Below are positions 32,514 to 44,988 of a stretch of DNA of 64,000 nucleotides, one piece after another. The stretch covers positions 1,178,001-1,242,000 of the forward strand of contig MQVO02000009.1 of NCBI GenBank assembly GCA_001986395.2. The letters run 5' to 3'. Source of the stretch: Irpex lacteus. Lineage: Eukaryota; Basidiomycota; Agaricomycetes; Polyporales; Irpicaceae. The notes under the pieces were generated by a model. The model was not told the DNA's origin. It saw only the letters and a list, made by a program, of their open reading frames with translations, and did no database searches. Every line of letters starts with the position of its first letter. Positions within the stretch are counted from its first letter, which is position 1. The translations under genes and the position numbers were made by a program.

Positions 32514-32849
32514 TCCAGAACATTACAATGGGCGACAAAAATATATGTATGGGCTGTATATGCGGAGCATTATCGGATCAATGCTGCATTAGACGCGAAA
32601 ATGCCTGCCCTAAACTCGGCTTATGACCGTGACGCGCTCGTCAACGTTCCTTCAAATTGCGACGCCTCCCGCTCTTTCTGTTACTTCATGTAATTTAGGC
32701 GTACGCGCGATGTCTTCCTTTATAAATAAACAAGGTAAGCTCGTATTGAAATGCAACGCTCCATGCACTTACAAGGTTCACTTAACCGCAGGTGTTCTGC
32801 TTCTACTAGGATTTCTGACCGCACTATTGCACTATCAATTCATCGAGTC

Positions 32850-33165
32850 CTGTGATAAACGATGATGTACTCGCACTCAGTTGGCTACAAGAAAAGCATC
32901 ATGTAGCGGGTCTCCTCTCCGAAGCTTTGTCAGCTGCTCGTGGTCAAATCAGTACCCCCTCTCTGCAGGAATCCATTTCTGTCGACGAGTATATTTCCGG
33001 TAGGACATGTACATATGGATTTCTCTACTGTTGCGGCTCGCAGAGGAGACGAGATGCAGACTGACACTAGGACTCAGAACTGGCAACTCAACCTGGACCG
33101 GCCGGACCCAACGAACCTCGCGAAGATTGGCACACTGGTTGAAGATGTGTGTTCGACAGTGTACG
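32850..33165 (+). pseudogene. Possible two-exon gene fragment, unknown
   Basis: A frame with LSWLQEKHHVAGLLSEAL runs to VDEYIS, then GTAGGA...CGCAG could be an intron, and a second frame reads WQLNLDRPDPTNLAKIGTLVEDV. A donor GTACGT follows at 33160. The composition is protein-like, but no start, end or domain is recognised and the joining phase is uncertain. Confidence 0.25.
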
Positions 33166-33887
33166 TAAATCCCTCGCATAGTCTTTACTGTATCTCTTTA
33201 CTCATATAACACGCACACGCAGACAAGACCGGCGCGAGACTTACTAGCTCACACATAATAATGCAACTCTTCAATTACGTCTCTGCAACGTTCATAAGCA
33301 AATCTCTTAGACGTGATTCAGTGAAAATTTGTATCCTCATGTACAGAACGATGAAGCTGATTATCTAGCGTGCGGCCAATTTTAAGGATATCAGCTCGGA
33401 CCGGAGAGAGAAGGTACGTCTACTAGACTAGCTTACTGCAACCCGCAAATTTCATGACCGGCTTGTCGTTATATCCAGCTCTACAACCTCCTAAGTACCC
33501 CGTCCACTCTCTTAGAGGACTACAATCTGACACGACTATTCAGCGCTATCACATACCACGATCTGTAAACAGAACATAGCCACTACGGGTCTTCTGCCAC
33601 ATCTCTAGAACGCCCGTCAACGAGCCTTCAGACAAATCAGACGTGGACCATTGTATTCTTATCTATCGACCATTGAAGCTCATTGCATAAAGCTTTCTCG
33701 GAAAACGACCAGAGGGAGAACCTACTGTTACAGTAACGAAGACGGTACCAGTTTGTCGGCGTACTTGGAACTGTAATTGGTGAGTGTCTACTTTGTTGTA
33801 CCGCATATCGTGGCTGATGGATGTACAGCATCCCCACAAATTTAATGTCCTAACTGTGGCCTATTTGAATACAAAGTGCGGACGTCG

Positions 33888-34330
33888 TCACGGGGTATGG
33901 CCAATAGAATTCGAGACCCGCTCAGACAGTGTCTGCGGGAACGAGGAACTATCGATCATCCTTGTCTCAGCAAAACAAGACGTCGTCGTCTCTATCTGAA
34001 ATTGATATCTCTCGCTGACGATGTGGCAAGTGTGGTCGCCTCGTTTTGGATTTATGAGCACAGCTAATACGGTTGCTCCAGACGATACTTCGGAGGACAA
34101 TTCAAATAGTGCTTCAGTGGGTCTTTTGTCCGTGTTCTCAAAATACAGCATCTCCCCATATCGATACCAACGGACTGTTCAGACTGCCCAGCCAGTTAAT
34201 GCACACGCGGCCAGTGCTTTATCAGAGGCAGCCCAAGGTTTACGTCTCCTGCCTTGCTCGAAATTGGTGTGCGCCACACTGCAAACGATAGATTGGTGAC
34301 TTGGAACGAGAGAGTGGCGAGTCTTGAATC
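33888..34330 (-). pseudogene. Relic of a DUF7770-like gene
   Basis: The minus strand keeps SSEVSSGATVLAVLI, HTCHIVSERYQFQIETTTS and CFAETRMIDSSS, which align with SSEVSSGTTVADVLAVII, YTCHAVGEGCRFWLQTVAS and FVETGLMPSSS of the gene at 20461. Upstream, VAHTNF and MLYFENT match VAHANP and MLCLENV, with stops and length changes between. It is a decayed duplicate. Confidence 0.7.
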
Positions 34331-34696
34331 GGCTGGTGGACTAATTGGTGCTGGTGATATGCTTGCTAATCGATGTGATCAGGACTTTCACAGCCATTTG
34401 TCCTTCGTTCCACTAGGATGGGCGAGTCGCTGAATAGTGAGTCTGATCTATGAATTGGGCTGTAGATTAAGGAAGACGCTGATCTCACTGGCAGGGCCAA
34501 ACAATGTCACAACACTGATGATCCTCATGCTCATGGCGGCTGTACATCTTACCTCTCACGATGTGGCGTACTTGTCTTCATCGCTTCCTCTATCCCATAA
34601 GTAGCTTCTAATAGGTGGGTCCGTACGTGCCCACATCCCACTTTCGTCTTACTGGCCTCACCGTACGCAAACAGCCAGTGCTAGTATACCTCGACC

Positions 34697-36601
34697 ATGA
34701 CCATGAACGACATCGATCTCTCTGGAAAGCTTCACGATGTACGCTTAGATTCCACACAAGCAGACAAGTACCAAGCACGTCTGCGCCACAATGCTGAACA
34801 ACCACTCCTCACCCTATCCCCCGAACTACTGGGAATTATTCTCCTCTATCTACGCTACGTAGATCCTTTCCCGTGGAGACGCAAATCCCTAGGTTGGATG
34901 AACGCCACGCACGTCTGCCGCCGCCTCCGCGCCGCCGCCCTAGGGTACGCCGACCTGTGGAGTGTCATCGACATCACATCTAGTAGCCTACGAGGAGGAC
35001 TCTTGGAAGAGTTCTTGCGTCGTTCGCAGGGTGTCCCTATCACCCTCAACATCCCTCGCGCCATGAACGCCAAACGTGCTGCACTGACGAGTGCTTTGCT
35101 TTTGCAGCCCGAACACCGATATAGGTACCGGGACGTGCATATCGAGAACGCCTTCACCTTGCCGTCGTTCGTGGAACGACTACTCAACAATCCTGCACCT
35201 GCACTAGAGGCCATTGACATTGAAGTCAGCCGCCCTCCAGGCGTCATGATAACGCTGCCATTAGCTTGTTTCGCGAAGGACGCACCGCGGTTGCAGAAAT
35301 TCGTCTGCAAGGGATATCAATTTCTCTGGTCGTCGATGGCCTTCCCATCTCTGGTACACCTTGACCTCCTTTGTCAGGCCGGCGGAATTGATGGGCCGAC
35401 GTCTAGGATAGATATGATGGAGAGAGAGGTATTCGGCGCGGGCGACCCAGCCAAGCAGGACGTACTGGAGCAGACGATACAGCAAACTTTGGACTGTCTA
35501 CGTCAGCTGCCTCGTCTCGAGAAGCTTATGCTACGCAACGCTCTACCAACCCTCCGACATTCCGACCCCATCGCTCGTGTCTCACTGCACCGTCTCACTC
35601 ACCTCAAACTCACGCACATGGAGTTTGTTTGCTGCTCGTGGCTACTCGAAGGACTACGGGCGCCGAAGCTCAAGTCCCTCATCATCGGATCCTATGCATC
35701 TGCACGATTCTCCGATGAGGTGCACGAACGCGCCTACATCACCGTCGCGAGTTTCCTCTCGTCATTCGTACAGCACTGTCTCTCTCCAATTCACGTCCTT
35801 CGCATCAAGCTGGACAGGGTAGATCTGAAGATAGACGCATGGACTCGAGCAGATATGGCCTCGTATTGGCGTTGGAACCCCTATCGCATATACCCTGACG
35901 AATCTCCTTCGCAGTCTCTCAGCATCTCCTTATCTTTCTCCCCGTTCAATCGCCATGGCATGGGAGACTCCGCAAGCATCTTCGCTCGAAGACACAGAAT
36001 CGTACACGGCCTCCTCAACTCTTTCCCGAGTTCACAGCTCGAGACGTTAATCCTTTGGGATGAGCTCCCCGTACTGACTCCAGATGAGGAGACGTTGACA
36101 TCGGCTGATCCCACCGCCCCCCAGAAGAGTCCAGTCGACTATGCTCTGTGGCGTTCGTTACTTGATCAATGGTCGAACGTGAAACATCTGCAGCTCATGG
36201 GATCGGCAATGTTGACCATACTACCCCTCCTTGGTCGAGGGCCCGCTCAATCTCAATTCACAAATCAGGAAGGCCCCGAGGACGTGGTATTCCCCAGACT
36301 TGCACATCTCACCGTGTCACCGTGGTCGAGAAGCTTGGTGGCAGGCATAGAACACTGGTTTACTCTGCCTGTGCATGCACAATGCGGGAGATCAGAGAGG
36401 TTTCTCGCTGTCATGCAGGCTTGTCTCGCATCTCGCGCACCCATCACGCCGAAGTTGAATTACTTGAAGGTAACTGTACCGATTAGTCCCAGAGGCACAG
36501 TATGGAGAGGGCAAGGAGATATGCAGGCGGCGAAAGTTTTGCAGGAGTGTCTCGCGCGGGAGGTAGCGATGAACGTTGAGGTATCTGCGATGGACAGTTG
36601 A
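34697..36601 (+). CDS. F-box-like protein, single exon
   Basis: 634 residues from the ATG at 34697. The F-box-like core is LLTLSPELLGIILLYLRYVDP with WMNATHVCRRLRAAALGYADLW (near residues 35-95). Leu-rich repeats such as LPRLEKLMLRNALP and FPRLAHLTVSP follow to the C-terminus. It is the same broad family as the inverted pair but more distant, and the short first exon of those genes is not visible here. Expected role: substrate adaptor of an SCF ubiquitin ligase (family knowledge). No close neighbour suggests a pathway. The frame is fully open. Confidence 0.75.
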   Translation: MTMNDIDLSGKLHDVRLDSTQADKYQARLRHNAEQPLLTLSPELLGIILLYLRYVDPFPWRRKSLGWMNATHVCRRLRAAALGYADLWSVIDITSSSLRGGLLEEFLRRSQGVPITLNIPRAMNAKRAALTSALLLQPEHRYRYRDVHIENAFTLPSFVERLLNNPAPALEAIDIEVSRPPGVMITLPLACFAKDAPRLQKFVCKGYQFLWSSMAFPSLVHLDLLCQAGGIDGPTSRIDMMEREVFGAGDPAKQDVLEQTIQQTLDCLRQLPRLEKLMLRNALPTLRHSDPIARVSLHRLTHLKLTHMEFVCCSWLLEGLRAPKLKSLIIGSYASARFSDEVHERAYITVASFLSSFVQHCLSPIHVLRIKLDRVDLKIDAWTRADMASYWRWNPYRIYPDESPSQSLSISLSFSPFNRHGMGDSASIFARRHRIVHGLLNSFPSSQLETLILWDELPVLTPDEETLTSADPTAPQKSPVDYALWRSLLDQWSNVKHLQLMGSAMLTILPLLGRGPAQSQFTNQEGPEDVVFPRLAHLTVSPWSRSLVAGIEHWFTLPVHAQCGRSERFLAVMQACLASRAPITPKLNYLKVTVPISPRGTVWRGQGDMQAAKVLQECLAREVAMNVEVSAMDS

Positions 36602-37131
36602 CAGATCTTGTAATGATATCTCGCCGGGGACGATACTTAGGTTTGTAAGAGTGATCAATGACGAAACATTCGGTCTGCAATAGTAGCCCCAAAGTCAAGC
36701 TACCACAAATCATGCACATGCAATTCCCAAACTATCACCAAAGCTGTTCTGACCGCTCACGCCCGACTGCGAAATTACAATCCAATGTGTAATGATATTA
36801 CTACGCTGAAGTATTATCATAAGTCTATACACCGGTTCTAACGAGATCCCTGGATACTGATACAATCCTTGCGCATGCGATACTCGTACAACATGAAAGT
36901 AGTAATGGTGAAGGATAGGGTACTAGATGATGTGGGGCGTAAAATGCGGAATAGAATGTGTTCCAAGATAATGTATCGATAATCTGAAGAGCAGCAGCAA
37001 TAAATCGGCTCTATACTCGGCAATTAGCCAACAACACCAGCAAAGCATCCGTGAAGCAATCAAAAGCAGCACAAGAAAGCAAACAGAAAGCGAAGAAACA
37101 CGCACAACGTCCTCCTCCTGGGAAAGAGCCT
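36602..37131. other. Intergenic between convergent genes, no gene seen
   Basis: AT-rich, with no convincing reading frame. It holds the 3' ends of the F-box gene and of the membrane protein gene. Confidence 0.4.
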
Positions 37132-39023
37132 TTAAACATCGCCCTCGTCCGCCCTCGCCTGCCCCGAGTTCAACCCCTCCTTCTTGACCACACTCCTATC
37201 CTCATCTTCGTCCTCCTCGTCAAACCCAACCCCAGAACTCGCTCTCTTCCCCACCCTTAGCTCATGCAAGCTAATCGGGTTCTCCAGCGCATCTTCGATA
37301 CCCGCCCGATACCTATCATCGTCCGCTCCACTGAGGAAAAGCCCGCCGTACCCGCTCCCACTCTCACTCCCACTGGGAGACAACCCGAATCCGCTCTTTC
37401 CCGTCGTACTCCTCCTACTCCGCACATCAGTCCCTCCGCTTCCTACCTCCGTATCTGACACGTCCTGCGAATGTGAGGTCCAGCCCGTCGCTGTGCCACG
37501 TGTTGAGATATTAAGATGGCTCAGGTGATGAGACCGACTGCGGCTGTGAGTGTGTACATGATTAAAGCTTCGGGCCGTGCGATTACTATCGAATTGAAGA
37601 GTGGAGACTGTTTGGTGGCCGTATGTGTCCATGAGGAAGGATTGGGTGTGAGTGTGCACGAGAAGGACTACGATGGTTGGGTATATTCCCTGTGCAAGAG
37701 AAGCAAGAAGGATGTTATGAACCGTTTAACAGCCGTGGTGAAAGGGATGGAAAGACGTACGACGATAGAACTTGTCTGGTATTGATAAATTTGCAACGCA
37801 AATGCTCTTGCGGGATGACCGTTGACCCACTTGGGGATATCAACGACGCCTAGTATAGCTTCCGCCAACTAGACAGAGATGAAGGTGGATGAGTCAGAAC
37901 TTTTGGGTCAGACAGTTTTGCGGACGAGCGACATACGAAGAATAGAGCATAGATCAACCCTGTATCGAGCATAATGAGCATCGCCTTGCTCACAGGTGAT
38001 CTCCATGTTGTCTCCTTCCCAATGAGCGTCTTCACCATCCGTCTATATCTCCTGAATTGACAAACGCGGCACCCAGTGTAAGTATTGAAACGGGCAAACC
38101 GAATAGACGTTTGGTCGCTGAGACAAACAAGAGTAACATACCAAGTCTTGTAACCGATCAACGCTGTAGCCACACAAGCCATAACAAACTGGAGCCAATA
38201 CGACGTATGCTGAATCTTGCGACAAAAATATGGATTTGTAAACGCTCCGAACTCAAGATCGGTGGACTGGGCGGCACAGTAGGCCACGAGGAACGCGCAT
38301 GCTGCGTGAGGAAAGATCGGCAATCCAGTAAGCTTTGAGACATCAGGTAGAAATATAGACGCACTGATAGAGGCCAGATATGCAGCGGTTGGAAGGATCA
38401 TAACCCATAGCTCGACGCCTGTGTGCCAAAAGGCATACACTCGCCAAAGGACTATAGTATCCCCCAGAACCACCTATTCGGGATTCCCATGATTATCACG
38501 CAGCGGACGGGTTTGAATAAGACTAAACGTACCTGGAAAGCGTACAGCACATCCTCTACCACAGATAACTTCGTCGATGTCTGGCTCGCTCTCAGCTTCC
38601 TCTCCGCAAGTGAAAAGTCGTTTGACTGGACTAAATAGATATTAAGGTCGGATATAACGTTTCTAGCATCGATGGTCCATAACGTGAGTTTTATCAGATA
38701 CATTGTGATGACGATTGTCCACGTGAAGATAGCGATCCTGTTGTGTCTTCGATCTTTGTGTCTGAATTTGAACAAGTCAACATCGAGGTATACGCGAAAA
38801 CTGGCGGCGAGGACAACCATACAGGAGTATAAAGCCACATTTGACAACAAGCCAGGTGTAAAGACCTAAGGCAGCAATCAGCGAACAGTGCGAAATCACA
38901 CGTTGTATCCGAAAATCGCTCACCGACTACCCACGTAGATACCAGACAACACACGAAACCCCTTATAGTCGATACGCCAAGGGAGTGTAGTAGAGCAAGG
39001 TCATCTTCTGGCAGGCCCGCCAT
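37132..39023 (-). CDS. Seven-helix membrane protein of a fungal expanded family
   Basis: Six exons: 39023-38931, 38865-38533, 38473-38142, 38051-37937, 37868-37761 and 37689-37132, joining to 512 residues. The membrane segments include LLSNVALYSCMVVLAASF, IAIFTWTIVITMYLIKLTLW, VELWVMILPTAAYLASI, FPHAACAFLVAYC, WLQFVMACVATALIGYKTW, AMLIMLDTGLIYALFF and GIYPTIVVLLVH. GDTIVLWRVYAFW and the loop YRRMVKTLIGK are typical of the agaricomycete family related to the DUF6533/6534 proteins. The C-terminal 180 residues are cytosolic, Ser/Gly-rich and acidic at the end. A receptor-like role is often guessed for this family but is unproven. The first donor (GTAGTC) is weak. Confidence 0.7.
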
Positions 39024-40609
39024 GGATGCGGGGGAACCGCCGAGGCGGCGTCGAGGAGGCAGTAAAAGACGTTGAAGACGTAGAGGAGAAAAGAGGTTGA
39101 CACGACGAGCAACGGTGGGTTTATTTAGTGATTCCAGGGCTGGTAATTATATGTTACCTGTGATTAGTTCGTGGGGCGCACATTTCAGGAGTGATCGATC
39201 TGAGATCGTATGAAACGCCAACTTCTCGGATCGAACTGCTTCTGTCGATCGCGGATTCTTCGCCAGTAGTGAGTACTTACTCTATCCAAAGTCTAGACAA
39301 GATACATGACTTCCGTAGAACCCAGAGATTACTCGTGAGGTATAAGGCTTTATACAACGCACACAATGCGCAAGGAGAAAGCGTCGGCCGACATGCCGCC
39401 ATCGTCAATCACGAAAGGGTCTGCACCGTCTTCTGTGGCGTATCGTAGACGCGTGGCTGTCTTCTGTGTGCACAACCAGGCACTTCTCAGCCATCTTCTA
39501 GCCTGAGATTGTCGTGTGGCTGACCGTCTCGCCCGCTTCATGTCGTACACGTCCTTGTTGATAAGCACATAAGTATCTGAAGTATGACAAGGAATACTCG
39601 GAGGCAAATCCGTGCTGGCACGTCATCAATGCCGCATCATCAGTACTTGTCCGTGTTCAATCTTCAGCTTGATGTGCAAGATATTTGAGGTTTAGGGCCT
39701 GTAGTCCACGACTTGTAAGGATGTCTCGTCGTCCAACGTTCATGTGAAACTTCTGTTGTAAGTACCCACATGACGACACTTAGGCGTTCGTGGGCCCCTC
39801 TAATTCGTCCAGGCCTGCTCATGTCACACAGGAACTACTCAAATGCAACAAGAAAATCTGCGACGTCAAGCATCTCAGTGCACGGGAGTTGCGCAGGCGA
39901 AAAGGGCGGCCGCGGTCCTGATATTGAATAGGGTGACTGATAGGTGCTTAGCGACAACTCGGCGAATCACCAGCTTTCCCATCCTTGGTGGTAGGACTTC
40001 AGGTTTAGGGGACAAATGAAGTACCTCCGTGCACAGATCTAGGTCCCTAGGATACGTTCAGGCACATGTGTGTTTCGTAGAATTAAGCAGGTCACCAAAA
40101 ACCCTCAGTAATATGCACAGAGCTCACCGGTACAATCCTTCCCAAGTTGATTCCTCATGAACAAGCTCTTCAGCTTCGGAGTCAGCCGGTCGATAGCTAG
40201 GCTTCCAAAAATAACAAGCACAAAGGCCGGACAGGTTCTGAGTGGAAACATGGCGTGAAGAGCACCTACTTACTGAGTCTATATGTTTACCGTACACTGA
40301 CAGACGTCAGTGCCTCGGCTTAACGAAAGCTTGGATTAGCGGGCTCTTCCGAAACGGATAGCAGTGTTGACTACCTGCGGGACGTCGCCTTTGCGAGGGG
40401 ATGGACATATCGTGAATGTAACCGTAACCAACATCCGTTTACTGTGACCGCAGAAGCCCCAGTCAAGGATACACTACCTTCAGCCGACGCAGTAAGATCA
40501 GGTTCTGAGAGTGGGTATGCTTCTGCGTCGTACGACCCACATTCATGCTCCCCGAGAAGTCTTCTGGATACGATGATGAACTCGTACGTGCAGGGATTCA
40601 GGCCTTCTG
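39024..40609. other. Intergenic, no gene seen
   Basis: Only short open frames in all six readings, none with recognisable motifs. Confidence 0.4.
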
Positions 40610-40800
40610 GGAATCTGTATGAGGAACCGCTTCGAGTTGGAAGATTCATGCATCTGTTGCCTTGATCTCGTAAGTATTGTCTTAAACCCAGCGTTAGCAG
40701 ACGATGTTGATTGCAATGAGAAGTACTTACGACGGTAAGAATGACGATAGCGATAGCCCGGACACCCATAAAACCTTGCACCTGCACTCGGCCGGATATC
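40610..40800 (-). pseudogene. Possible relic of a seven-helix membrane gene
   Basis: On the minus strand, GFMGVRAIAIVILTV ends at a GTAAGT donor (40730), and after TTTAAG the frame continues TILTRSRQQMHESSNSKRFL. This resembles the TM4 region of DUF6533-type genes (compare ATRASAILADILVIIF at 45951). Flanking exons are not found. Confidence 0.25.
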
Positions 40801-40955
40801 TTCAGGTGTAAAGATGTACCGAGCAGAGAATAGTTGTATGAGGGTAGTCGTATGAAGCAAAGTTCACAGGAAACGCTCTGATAATACTCTCGTGTCCGTG
40901 TGCCAGCGGGACATCGCAGCTCAGAAGATAAGGGCATCTCTGAGGCAGTGATCAC

Positions 40956-42149
40956 ATCTCAGACAGAAAAGATGAATAGCAGATGTGGCCATAGCAGCCA
41001 TGCGTACGTGGTGGTAGAAAGTCGAGCGGGGATCGGTGTCGGCGTGAACCGGTGGCTGTGCCAAAGAGAAGCCGCGGCTGCCGAGATGTTTGTCGTCTTC
41101 AAACCATGACCATCATCATCTGCGATGGCCAGTCTTTTCCAGGTTCTTTCGGGGTGTCATCCTCTTCTTCATTGCCTGTGTGGGTGACAGAGGACGGCGT
41201 CCGACCTCTAGAGTGCCGGAAACTTGGAACGAGGATGTGGGCTTGATGGTAGCCAGCACAAGTAGCACATCGTGTGCACTAGCAGGGTTCGTGCAACGGT
41301 CCTTGTACATTGTTAATCACGGTGATAAATAGAATCTTTCATAGATGCTATCAGGAGAGCATCGCTGGTGAGAGACTCTGTATAACAACTTTGGACGATT
41401 CGTCTCGCTCATGCCGAGATTCTCCACCTGCCGATGATAGTAGTTGTAGCTCAAACTGCGCGAAATAGTAAGTTTGACATCAGGACCTAAAATTTGAAGG
41501 CTGAACTGTCAATTAGGCATTGTTAGTTGGCTTGACGGCCTATGCCACGACAAATCTCCCTATGGCAGTTGCAGATCGATAAACGATGCCTATCAAGGAT
41601 GCTAGGTCGACGACCCGGACGTCTATTTCCTACTGCTTTTCTCAGGCTATGTTAGGTCGACATGCTCTCACCGCCTGTGATTCAGGGAGTGAGTAAGCTG
41701 CATGCAGTAGAGTGGTACCCTCGCCGTGTCCTGCATACTTGATTATAGTAATCGACCTTAACACTCGGATCTGGCATCCACATAGGATCGTTCTCGCGGC
41801 GCCGGGCAGCTCATTTCCTGAATTGATAGTGAGCTCCAACAGTGTCGTTATGTTCTGAGATATTGACCAAAGATGTATTAATCCAGCCCGTATCATCACT
41901 CGGATGTGATGTTCTCAGACACGCGAAATCCGTTGCTATATAGAACGCGAGGGAGCGATGAAGTCCGCTAGAGCTGGGTCTCATCCTTTCCTTCTATACC
42001 TCTATACTACCACACCTCAGGCCAACGAGTAGATTCTCGGTATGTATTCCAACCACTGAGCGATTGTTTCACATGTTCAATGTCCATATTATCACAGATC
42101 CACGTTCAAACACCCCCGTCTACCTCATTTCCATCCCTGATCAAGCAGC
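40956..42149. other. Intergenic, no gene seen
   Basis: No consistent coding signal on either strand. Confidence 0.35.
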
Positions 42150-42368
42150 ATGAAGTTCGGCCATACAATTTTCGTTGTGGGTGTTTGCATGACATTGCAA
42201 GCCATACCAATGAATGCGGCGCCGTTGCTCGGAAGTGCATTAAAGGCTGCGAGCGAAGAATTGTTTGCTCGCCCAATCGGGGGAGGCTATGCAAGTCTCC
42301 CAGGCAAAGAGGCAGAAGGGTCAGACTCCTCCGTTTCATATGCGCTTGTGTCATTGGTCATACTGTGA
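42150..42368 (+). CDS. Putative small secreted protein
   Basis: Starts MKFGHTIFVVGVCMTLQAIP, a good signal peptide with a likely cut after MNAA. The mature part is short (LLGSALKAASEELFARPIGG...). The frame stops at 42368. A small intron near 42345-42402 would instead join it to a frame with SSTKRDGPLELFGGAFGSPE, which carries a dibasic KR, running towards 42510. No family recognised; the exact 3' structure is unsure. Confidence 0.4.
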   Translation: MKFGHTIFVVGVCMTLQAIPMNAAPLLGSALKAASEELFARPIGGGYASLPGKEAEGSDSSVSYALVSLVIL

Positions 42369-42589
42369 TTTATAGGCTATTTGCACATAGTAATGGACAC
42401 CACGGACGCTCTGAATCGTCTACAAAACGTGATGGTCCACTCGAATTGTTCGGCGGTGCTTTTGGCAGTCCAGAACACTTTAAAAATCCCTTCCCCCAAA
42501 CCCACGCAAAGTACGCATGCTTGTATTGCTTGTTCACGGATGCCCATCTGAGATATACGATCCAGGTTTCCGCACCCTTAGCTTGATGC

Positions 42590-44860
42590 ATTGCTGGTTG
42601 CAGTGGATGACTGCTGGTTGTACTTAGTGTAAAGAGTACATGCTGATAAGGTCGCTCCGAAGTGATCATGAGGATAACGCGCTATTCATTGTGCAATATA
42701 CCCGATGATCGACCACTGGCAAGACATCTGTCAAAGTTGTAATGCATCCATGGATTGAGTAAAACTACCTTAGCATGCTCGAATTAAGTTTGGCGTACAT
42801 GTCTTATGGGGCAAGCGTAGTAGTGATTACTAGGGCTTCCTTATTGGGAGGCTCGTGCACACACGAACAATGGGCGTTACTCTCGGTCTTTTCGGGTGAC
42901 ACGTCCACCTTGCTTGCGATAAGTAACCTCGATGACCCCCATCCACTCTTGCTAAGCTTAGACTTCTTAACTTAGGCATAAAGATGAATACGAAGAGCTT
43001 AGCTACAGATTAATATTTCTTGTATTCAACGCTCTACGCCACGATCAACACATCTCAAGAAAGTTTTGTCACTCGCCGAGTCTTATGAACTCCGAGTCCC
43101 TGAACGATTCTTCCTTGACAAGATCATGTTCGGTGGTGTATATTGTGTGCGAGGTATGTTCGACGATGCCCAGATGATAATGTGTAGTTAAACACGGATA
43201 TCTTCCAGGTTCTTGCCTGTGATGGGTTTTGATAGCCCTTGACGCATGGTCATGTCGGGTTCAAGCTACTGAACATGCTGAAGCGATGCGCGTACCAACC
43301 AAACTCAGAAGACTCGTGTTAATAGCGAGTTTTGTGAGCATCTGGCTGCACAGCCAAGAAGGTCTCCCGTTACGTCCGACATCTATTGACGTCCTGTTCA
43401 GCCCTCGCAATCGCGAAATCTCTTGGGGGACGTTCTGCTTACCCTGACGGTTCAGCAGAGAGCTTATGGTTATAATGGTTGTATATAGTGGACATGCTGG
43501 TATGTCGTTGGCTTGTGTGCTTCAAGATGCTTATTACTAATAATTTTGGCCCTGAAAGTGTTGAAGGCTGTCGCACTTGTGTGGTGACCACGAGCTAGAC
43601 TAGTTATCGTGGCTTCATACGGCCCATCTAGTCCGTTTGGAACCCGGACGTTAAAGTCTTGTCTGTTGTGTGTGAAAGACAGAAGTTGTATTTTTCGAAT
43701 AGAGGCAGCTTCCAGGACTAGTGCTTTGTGCTTGACTCAGTGCAGATAAGCGTTTGACATTTCAGCGTAATCTGGGTCTACCGATAGCTAGATGTCCATC
43801 GACGATGCGGCATCTCCCTCGACCCACTTCCTGCGCACTGTCCGTCCTTGTTCATTTACTCCCAGACTATCAGGCGGCGTGCATGATGGGGCATAGCTTT
43901 AGAGTGCAGGTACGTTTCCTGCCATACTTTTCTGCCACGGCCACGCTAACTCCTCCGCAAGTTACCGAAGCATCGATCGATGGCAGTATATCTGAACTGA
44001 CGTCCATCCTTACTATACTCAGGAACTGAAGCGGCCGAGTTGGTAATATGTCTGTGGCCCCCAAATCAACATGCGCATGTGCTAAGTGGCTTAAGCTGCG
44101 CCAAGTCAGAATGCGCGAGGGACCACGATAGATCGTTTCAGAAGCAAACGTAGAAAGTAGGCCGGCATGGCTCGATCACATAAGGTGATCCTTGTTCTTA
44201 CTGCCAGGACTTGGAGGCCGTCTATGTAACACAAAGTGCGCAATCCAACCAAACCCCCTGGATATTCAGACTAATCTTCGCCTTGAAAGATTGTTCCTCG
44301 CTGCGCGGAAGCTAGGCCCTAGTCCCCGCGCTCCGCCATGACAGCCGTGGTGTATTCGTCCAATACTGGGCAAGAGAACCTAGCTCTATTTGCAATAAAC
44401 ACTCTGCGAGGTTTCCAATCATTCACTGCCCACGAATAGCCTTCCGCTCTTCCTCGGGAAGGAAACAGCACGACGTTCTCAAGCCACATGCATCATGCCA
44501 CAGCATTACAAGTGGAGAATCCAACCTAGGATGCAAACAGCACCATTGGGAAACGCCGACCGTCGTGGGATCGCGCCCGAGGTGTACTTGGACGCTTCCT
44601 GAAGGTTGGAACCGGTAGTATTCTTTAATTTGCACCCTACTTGGTAATGTGAGTACCATGTCGCATGGCGACATATGCTGCCGTAGATTAATGCCACTGG
44701 CTTCCCACCACTCTCTGAAATTCTGGCCTCATGGATCGACGTGGTGTTACAGGCCACTTTAGATATTTCGGTCCCGCGATTTCCATCTTGCCGTCACTTT
44801 GATATGAGCACTGTTAGTGAGTTGTACCTCAGCGTTTTTTCTTTCTTATCTGCTCTCACA
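42590..44860. other. Long gene-poor stretch
   Basis: No gene supported. A short frame near 43055-43140 (VLSLAESYELRVPERFFLD) is protein-like but isolated. Probably decayed sequence. Confidence 0.35.
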
Positions 44861-44875
44861 CGCCGGTCCCAGCGA

Positions 44876-44887
44876 ACTTATAAAACA
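44876..44887 (+). promoter_or_regulatory. TATA-like box of the DUF6533-type gene
   Basis: CTTATAAAACAC lies about 105 bases upstream of the ATG at 44989. Confidence 0.45.
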
Positions 44888-44988
44888 CAGCTCAAGTAGC
44901 TCTCGAGGCTGTTGCATTAATCGATCGACACAACCCTCCCTTCGTCAATCCTACTGCCTTCGCTGAATTCCGACGGACTACCAGTGTC

